Shown here piece after piece: positions 59,471 to 64,000 of a DNA stretch of 64,000 nucleotides (position 1 is its first letter; each line of letters starts with the position of its first letter). A model generated the notes under the pieces. The model made no database searches. It was not told where the DNA came from and worked only from the letters and a program-made list of their open reading frames with translations. The stretch is from Sphingomonas sp. LaA6.9 (GTDB lineage: Bacteria; Pseudomonadota; Alphaproteobacteria; Sphingomonadales; Sphingomonadaceae), in contig NZ_JAKVIO010000002.1 of assembly GCF_022601895.1 (NCBI RefSeq), positions 1-64,000 on the forward strand, given 5' to 3'. Position numbers and translations under genes: made by a program.

Positions 59471-60453
59471 GCGGCAAGAAGATGAATGCGCTCCAGGCCG
59501 TCAATGCGGCACTCGCCAAGGCGATGGAGCAGGACGCCAAGGTCATCGTGTTCGGCGAGGATGTCGCCGACCGCGAGGGTGGCGGCGTGACCGGCGCGAC
59601 CGCGGGCCTTTCGACGCGCTTCGGCGATGATCGCGTGAAATCGACGCCGATTTCCGAACAGGCAATCATCGGTGCGGCCATCGGCGCGGCACTCGGCGGC
59701 TACAAGCCCGTCGCCGAGATCATGCTGATGAACTTCACTACTGTCGCCATGGACATGATCTTCAACCATGCCGCGAAGCTGCGCTTCATGTCGGGCGGGC
59801 AGAGCCAGGTGCCGATCACCATCCGCACGCTCACCGGCGCCGGCTGGCAGACCGCGGGCCAGCATGCCGACCATCTCGAAGGCTGGTTCGCGCACACCGC
59901 GGGCATCAAGGTCGTAGCACCATCCAACCCGGCCGAATATTACGGCCTGCTGCTTTCGTGCATCCAGGATCCCGATCCCTGCATCTTCATCGAGTCCGCG
60001 GGCACGCTGTTCATTCCGGGCGAAGTGCCCGACGATCAGGGGCCGATCCCGCTGGGCAAGGCGCGCGTCGTGCAGGAAGGCACCGACGTCACCATCGTGT
60101 CCTGGTCCTCGCAGCTCGTGCGCTGCCAGCAGGCGCTGCCCGCGCTGGCGGAGGCCGGGATTTCGGTCGAACTCGTCGACCTGCGCACGGTATCGCCCTG
60201 GGACAAGGACACCGTCATCGCCTCCGCCGCCAAGACGGGCCGCGTGCTCGTCGCGCATGAGGCGGTCCGCAGCTTCGGCCCCGGCGCCGAGATCGCCGCG
60301 ACGGTCAACGAGGAACTCTACGGCAAGCTCAAGGCCCCGGTTCGCCGGCTTGGTGCGCCTTACTCGCCGGTGCCTTTCTCCAAGCCGCTCGAGGACGCCT
60401 ATATCGTCTCGCCCGAAAAGGTGGTCGAGGCGGTCAAGGGGCTGATGGCCTGA
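59467..60453 (+). CDS. 2-oxoacid dehydrogenase E1 component, beta subunit
   Basis: This 328-residue transketolase-like protein has FGEDVADREGG (about residues 25-35), STPISEQAIIGAAIG, and a C-terminal half with SWSSQLVRCQQALPAL and AHEAVRSFGPGAEIAA. It forms the active site with the alpha subunit. The start overlaps the alpha stop (ATGA) and the hydrolase follows with no gap. No E2 acyltransferase or E3 dihydrolipoamide dehydrogenase gene is found in the window; the only lipoyl domain is the free one at 35836. Confidence 0.92.
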   Translation: MSGKKMNALQAVNAALAKAMEQDAKVIVFGEDVADREGGGVTGATAGLSTRFGDDRVKSTPISEQAIIGAAIGAALGGYKPVAEIMLMNFTTVAMDMIFNHAAKLRFMSGGQSQVPITIRTLTGAGWQTAGQHADHLEGWFAHTAGIKVVAPSNPAEYYGLLLSCIQDPDPCIFIESAGTLFIPGEVPDDQGPIPLGKARVVQEGTDVTIVSWSSQLVRCQQALPALAEAGISVELVDLRTVSPWDKDTVIASAAKTGRVLVAHEAVRSFGPGAEIAATVNEELYGKLKAPVRRLGAPYSPVPFSKPLEDAYIVSPEKVVEAVKGLMA

Positions 60454-61194
60454 ATGACTGGCCAGCCTGCCTTTGCCCTGCTGCATGGCGGCGGGCAGGG
60501 CAGTTGGGTGTGGGAGCACACCGCCCGCGCGCTGTTGGGGTTCAGCGCGCGGGTGCTGGTACTGGATGTGCCCGGCTGTGGCACCAAGCGCGAACGCGAT
60601 ACGATCGGACTCGGCGTCGATGATGTCGCGGATGAACTTCTCGACGAGATGACGTCGGCCGGGCTGTCGGACATCGTGCTCGTCGGCCATTCACAGGCCG
60701 GAACCATGTTGCCGGTGCTCTGGCAGCGCAACCCTGCGCTGTTCCGAAGACTTGTCTACGTCTCGTGCTGCGCGCCGCTGCCGGGGCAAAGCGTCCTCGA
60801 CATGATGGGGCGCGGCCGGCATGGCGAAAATCCCGATGAAGTCGGCTGGCCGCTGGACCCCGACAAGCATGGCGGCGACGAGCAGCAGCCGCTGATGTTC
60901 TGCAACGACATGGACGAGCGCGAGACCCGTGATTTCCTTGCGCGGCTGGGGAGGGACAACTGGCCGATGCCGGTCACGCTGGCCACGCATTGGGATTATG
61001 ACCATCTTCGCGGCGTGCCATCAAGCTACGTTCTTTGTGAGCGCGACGGCATATTGCCGCCGGTCTGGCAGGAACGCTTCGCCAAGCGCCTGCAAGTGGA
61101 CCGGATCGTTCACATCGACGCCGGGCATCAGGCGATGAACACGCAACCCGCGCGGCTTGCAGAAATCCTGCTTACAGAGGCCAGCCTCTCCTGA
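60454..61194 (+). CDS. Alpha/beta hydrolase
   Basis: This 246-residue alpha/beta hydrolase has an oxyanion loop LLHGGGQGSWVWE, the nucleophile elbow GHSQAGT (Ser about residue 77), an Asp in CERDGILPP and the His in DAGHQAMNTQP, so the triad looks complete. It is of the same small type as the hydrolase at 33305-34021. It directly abuts the E1 beta stop codon and closes the operon. Ester, lactone or C-C bond hydrolysis is possible. Confidence 0.88.
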   Translation: MTGQPAFALLHGGGQGSWVWEHTARALLGFSARVLVLDVPGCGTKRERDTIGLGVDDVADELLDEMTSAGLSDIVLVGHSQAGTMLPVLWQRNPALFRRLVYVSCCAPLPGQSVLDMMGRGRHGENPDEVGWPLDPDKHGGDEQQPLMFCNDMDERETRDFLARLGRDNWPMPVTLATHWDYDHLRGVPSSYVLCERDGILPPVWQERFAKRLQVDRIVHIDAGHQAMNTQPARLAEILLTEASLS

Positions 61195-61230
61195 GCTCGC
61201 TGTCCGCGCTGATGACAAGAAAGGCCTGAT

Positions 61231-63342
61231 CTACTCGACGACGACCCGCACGCGCCCTAGATTCTGGATATGTGCGTAAGGCGAGGTGGCATCACCATTG
61301 CGTTCGGACGCGACTCTCAGCGCGGGGAAATAGGTGCCAGGCTTTGCGAAGCTGTGGCTCGCCTTGATCGTCATCTTGCTCAGGCCTCCGCCCGAAAGCT
61401 GTGCCTTGTCGGGGAATCTCCCGTCGCCCTCGAAGTCCCATTCGGCCGAGACGATCTTGCCTGCGGCCGGCGGCACTTCGATCGTGGCCGTAAAGCTGAC
61501 GGCCTGTCCCGGCTTCACCACGGCCTTCGCACCGCCATTCGCCTCTACGGCTACGACGGGCTGGATACCCCTGCGCTCGGTCGCCGTGCCCGGGACGATC
61601 ACCTGTCCGTCCTCGATGCGATAGGCGGTGCTGGCGGGCGGGGCGACACCCTTTTCGACCCATATCGAGAGATCGCGCAGCGCCTGCTGGAGCGAGCCCA
61701 GATAGCTGACCGTGCGGGTCGGGTCTTCCTGTCTGGTGCTGTCGCCGTGCAGCGCGTGGTCGGTGAACCACAAGCGGAAGTTGCTGTCTGTCGCGTTGCC
61801 GAGATTGGCCGCCACGCGATTGCGGTACCAGTCCGCCTGCCAGGGCATCGCCTCGCGGTCCCAGAGCGATTCCACGACGATCATCTTGCCCTTGAACTTG
61901 CCCGTCATTTGCGAGCCCGAGGTCGCCTGAACGAAGAGCGGGCCGATGATCATCGGCCGCTGCGGGTAGAGCGGCTTGCCATCGGGGCCGCGGAACTGGT
62001 CCCAGACCTTGAAGTCGGGACCGGGGACCTGATGACGATGATAGGTCTGCGCGGCAAGAAAGTTGGAATTGTCGACCTGCACCTCATCGCCCGCCACAAT
62101 TTTCGCAGCCGCCGAGGGATCAGCGACGCCGAGGATCACAACATCGCCGACGATGCGGCTGAGCGCCAGCTTCTGACCCGTAGCCGCACCGCTTTGCACG
62201 ATCAGATCGCCACCGAGAAACTCGACCCGGGGCAGGGGGCTGGAGAGGCGAAAGGCGACAATACGCTGCGCGCCTTCGCCCTGAAGCGCGGCAAAGGCGT
62301 TGTCGACGCCGCCGTCCTTCCTGCCGTCGACGACACTCGTGTTCAGACCAAGCTTCGCGGCTTCGGCTGCGGTGATGGGGGCCGCTACCTGCGCCTTGTG
62401 CTGCAGGCGCGCGCCGTCGAAGGATTTTGGATTGTCGAAGCCGAGATAGCCGGGCTTCGTCCAGAAATCGGTGAAATAGGTGGGGTCTGCCATCACCACA
62501 CCCTGATACAGTGCGGCGAAGCCGTGAACGCCCATCGTCTTGTATCCGAACCATGAGGGCGTCGGAAAGCCCATCCTGGTCACTTCGCGCAGTGCGGCGG
62601 TCTCGTCGGCGCTGAGCCCGGCATAGGGATCGCCGCTGCCCCCGGGTTCGACTGCGTCGACGATCTGCGGAAACTTGCCGCCGAGGATCCGCATCGCGTG
62701 CATCCGCACGCTGAACATGTTGGGGATCGCCATGGTCGACCCGATCACATAGGGCACGACACCATCCCAGACGCCCTCGGTGTTCTCGATAGATCCGATT
62801 GTGCGGAACGCCCCGCCGCTGCCGCCATAGGCATAGCCATAAGGGCGGTTTCCACCATACATCTGCTGCGCGACGACGCGCGAATATGCGGCGGCGGCAG
62901 CATTGGCGCGATAGGCGCCGATCGTGGGATCGGCACTGCCGAACCCGGCTACGCCCTTTCCGCCGCCATTTGTCTCGACGAAATAGGCGCCCGAGGCGAT
63001 CGCGAAGCCCATCTTGCTCTCTTCGCCCGCCGCGGGAAGCTGTGCGTTGTTCTCGCTGTCGGGCACGGGCGTGATATGCTGGAAGAAGCGACCTTCATAT
63101 TGCTGCTTTTCGGGGAAGTAGAACGAGAAGCGCGTCTCGGTGCCCCTGAACCCGCCATGGACATAGCGATGGCGGACGGGCGCATCGCGCCATTCGTCGA
63201 GGTCGATATAGGGTTCCTTGAACATCGGGTCCTCGGCGGTGGCTGCGGTGGGGGTGGGGGAAGGCTTGTCGTGCGCACCCAGAGGAGCGCCCAATGTCAT
63301 GGATAACGCTGTCAGACACGCCGCACTCGATATCCGCTTCAT
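61231..63342 (-). CDS. Secreted serine hydrolase (tannase-like) with PKD-like domain
   Basis: This 703-residue protein has a signal peptide (MKRISSAACLTALSMTLGAPLGA). A large alpha/beta hydrolase region follows with the nucleophile motif AYGGSGGAFR (about residue 173) and later FTDHALHGDST, and a C-terminal PKD-like beta-sandwich (GKIVSAEWDFEGDGRFPD) starts near residue 625. The overall type resembles tannase/feruloyl-esterase relatives. I chose the ATG at 63342 with GGGGAGG upstream over an upstream TTG. It lies 24 bases after the acyl-CoA dehydrogenase gene. It likely acts in the periplasm or outside the cell on an ester. Confidence 0.83.
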   Translation of the reverse strand: MKRISSAACLTALSMTLGAPLGAHDKPSPTPTAATAEDPMFKEPYIDLDEWRDAPVRHRYVHGGFRGTETRFSFYFPEKQQYEGRFFQHITPVPDSENNAQLPAAGEESKMGFAIASGAYFVETNGGGKGVAGFGSADPTIGAYRANAAAAAYSRVVAQQMYGGNRPYGYAYGGSGGAFRTIGSIENTEGVWDGVVPYVIGSTMAIPNMFSVRMHAMRILGGKFPQIVDAVEPGGSGDPYAGLSADETAALREVTRMGFPTPSWFGYKTMGVHGFAALYQGVVMADPTYFTDFWTKPGYLGFDNPKSFDGARLQHKAQVAAPITAAEAAKLGLNTSVVDGRKDGGVDNAFAALQGEGAQRIVAFRLSSPLPRVEFLGGDLIVQSGAATGQKLALSRIVGDVVILGVADPSAAAKIVAGDEVQVDNSNFLAAQTYHRHQVPGPDFKVWDQFRGPDGKPLYPQRPMIIGPLFVQATSGSQMTGKFKGKMIVVESLWDREAMPWQADWYRNRVAANLGNATDSNFRLWFTDHALHGDSTRQEDPTRTVSYLGSLQQALRDLSIWVEKGVAPPASTAYRIEDGQVIVPGTATERRGIQPVVAVEANGGAKAVVKPGQAVSFTATIEVPPAAGKIVSAEWDFEGDGRFPDKAQLSGGGLSKMTIKASHSFAKPGTYFPALRVASERNGDATSPYAHIQNLGRVRVVVE

Positions 63343-63366
63343 GATCAATCCTCCCCCCTTTCGGAC

Positions 63367-64000
63367 TTACGCGGCCCCTTTTGCCAGAGCCTGCCTGCCG
63401 GTTTGTTCTTCCCAATAATCCGCATCGCCGCCCAGCGCGCAGTTGAGCAGCGCGCGCTTGAGGAACAAGTGACAGGGATGCTCCATGGTCAGCCCGATGC
63501 CGCCGTGCAGCTGGATCGCTTCCTCGGCGATGGCGCGATAGACGGTCGTGGCGTGCGCCTTGAGCGCGCCCATTTGCACCAGTCCCGCTGTCGGATCGGT
63601 CGCATTGGCCCAGAACAGCGCTTCGGCGGCCGACAACCATGTCTTCATGTCCGCCACGCGGTGTTTCAATGCCTGGAACAGCGCCAGCGGTCGGTCGAAC
63701 TGACGGCGGGTGCCGAGATATTCGATCGTGAGGGCAAGCACCGCGTCTGCGCCGCCGAGCGAGTCGCCCGCCAGTGCGAACAAAAGCTGGGCCTCGATCC
63801 GCTGCTTCAGCGCGGCGGCGGCCTGACCTTCCGCGAGTACGAGGCCATCTGCATTGTTACCGAGTGCGACGTCGAACAGCCTGCGGGTCTTGTCCCAGGT
63901 GTCGCGTGCAGTGACAGTCGCGCCATCCATCGGGGCGAACAGCGCGCGATCGTCGTTCATCACGAGCACATGGCTCGCGCGGTCCGCATCGGGCACGCAG
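63367..64000 (-). CDS. Acyl-CoA dehydrogenase, C-terminal part (5' end outside window)
   Basis: This is the C-terminal ~210 residues of an acyl-CoA dehydrogenase; the frame is still open at the right window edge, so the start is missing. The helical C-terminal domain is clear: YLGTRRQFDRPLALFQALKH with RVADMK, and AIQLHGGIGLTMEHPCHLFLKR. The short GGIGLT motif with the preceding IQLHG is typical of FadE-type dehydrogenases of the steroid-side-chain kind, which are often heteromeric. It lies 24 bases upstream of the secreted hydrolase on the same strand. Confidence 0.9.
   Translation of the reverse strand, partial: CVPDADRASHVLVMNDDRALFAPMDGATVTARDTWDKTRRLFDVALGNNADGLVLAEGQAAAALKQRIEAQLLFALAGDSLGGADAVLALTIEYLGTRRQFDRPLALFQALKHRVADMKTWLSAAEALFWANATDPTAGLVQMGALKAHATTVYRAIAEEAIQLHGGIGLTMEHPCHLFLKRALLNCALGGDADYWEEQTGRQALAKGAA

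Noticed and set aside
1-64000. Known estrogen-degradation (edc) cluster
   Set aside because: The IOR, P450 fragment and TonB receptor are shared gene types, but no extradiol ring-cleavage dioxygenase is visible and many genes differ, so the name is not justified.
1-64000. Mobile element or genomic-island borders, CRISPR, tRNA or rRNA genes
   Set aside because: I looked for transposase or integrase motifs, spaced direct repeats and tRNA-like cloverleaf ends and found none that could be supported.

Overview
The window is a GC-rich, gene-dense stretch of an alphaproteobacterial chromosome or large replicon. It is most like a sphingomonad (Sphingomonas, Novosphingobium, Sphingopyxis or Sphingobium). 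The reasons are the TonB-dependent receptor in a catabolic cluster, the codon use, the many ATGA-type gene overlaps and an intergenic inverted repeat at 49008-49122 of a kind common in that family. I see no rRNA, tRNA, insertion sequence, phage, integrase or CRISPR. The whole window looks like an accessory catabolic region for a hydrophobic, probably polycyclic or isoprenoid (steroid- or terpenoid-like) substrate. That substrate class is inferred and not proven.

Layout. 1-4125 (+): P450 C-terminus, DUF35 protein, Ltp2-like thiolase-fold protein, DUF2889 protein, amidohydrolase. 4251-7008 (-): IclR regulator, amidohydrolase, PPOX flavoprotein. 7112-15248: CoA-activation module with two acyl-CoA ligases, two CaiB-type CoA transferases (one with its halves in reversed order), a YtcJ-like amidohydrolase, a conserved small protein and a crotonase. 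15483-18689: HSD10-like SDR, small exported protein, MarR regulator and thiolase. 18959-25040 (+): MFS exporter, TonB receptor, DapB-like dehydrogenase, SDR. 25034-27801 (-): TetR regulator, MFS, SDR. 27892-37181 (+): LuxE/LuxC-like acyl reductase pair, SDR, MFS, DUF1330 protein, hydrolase, PAP2 phosphatase, AhpD-like protein, free-standing lipoyl domain, Gfo/Idh/MocA protein. 37235-41614 (+): MarR regulator plus kinase, acyl-CoA dehydrogenase and two SDRs in a tight operon resembling the levulinate (Lva) and ACAD10/11 4-hydroxyacyl-CoA route. 41671-48963: two AraC regulators, a divergent crotonase, a fused indolepyruvate:ferredoxin oxidoreductase and an EthD-like protein. 49144-54054: crotonase, KstD-like flavoprotein, MFS, MDR reductase. 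54243-61194 (+): Rieske oxygenase, MaoC-like hydratase, acyl-CoA ligase, E1 alpha and beta of a 2-oxoacid dehydrogenase, hydrolase. 61231-64000 (-): acyl-CoA dehydrogenase (cut by the window edge) and a large secreted hydrolase.

Taken together, outer-membrane uptake, oxygenases, ketosteroid-like desaturation, CoA activation, beta-oxidation, retro-aldol or thiolytic cleavage, and two oxidative decarboxylation systems are all present. Six regulators of four families suggest separately controlled sub-operons. The observations most worth following are the split kinase/acyl-CoA dehydrogenase module with its probably leaderless, operator-covered promoter; the LuxCE pair without luciferase; the E1 pair plus a lone lipoyl domain without E2 or E3; the order-reversed CoA transferase module; and the enzymes that lack their family's catalytic residues.
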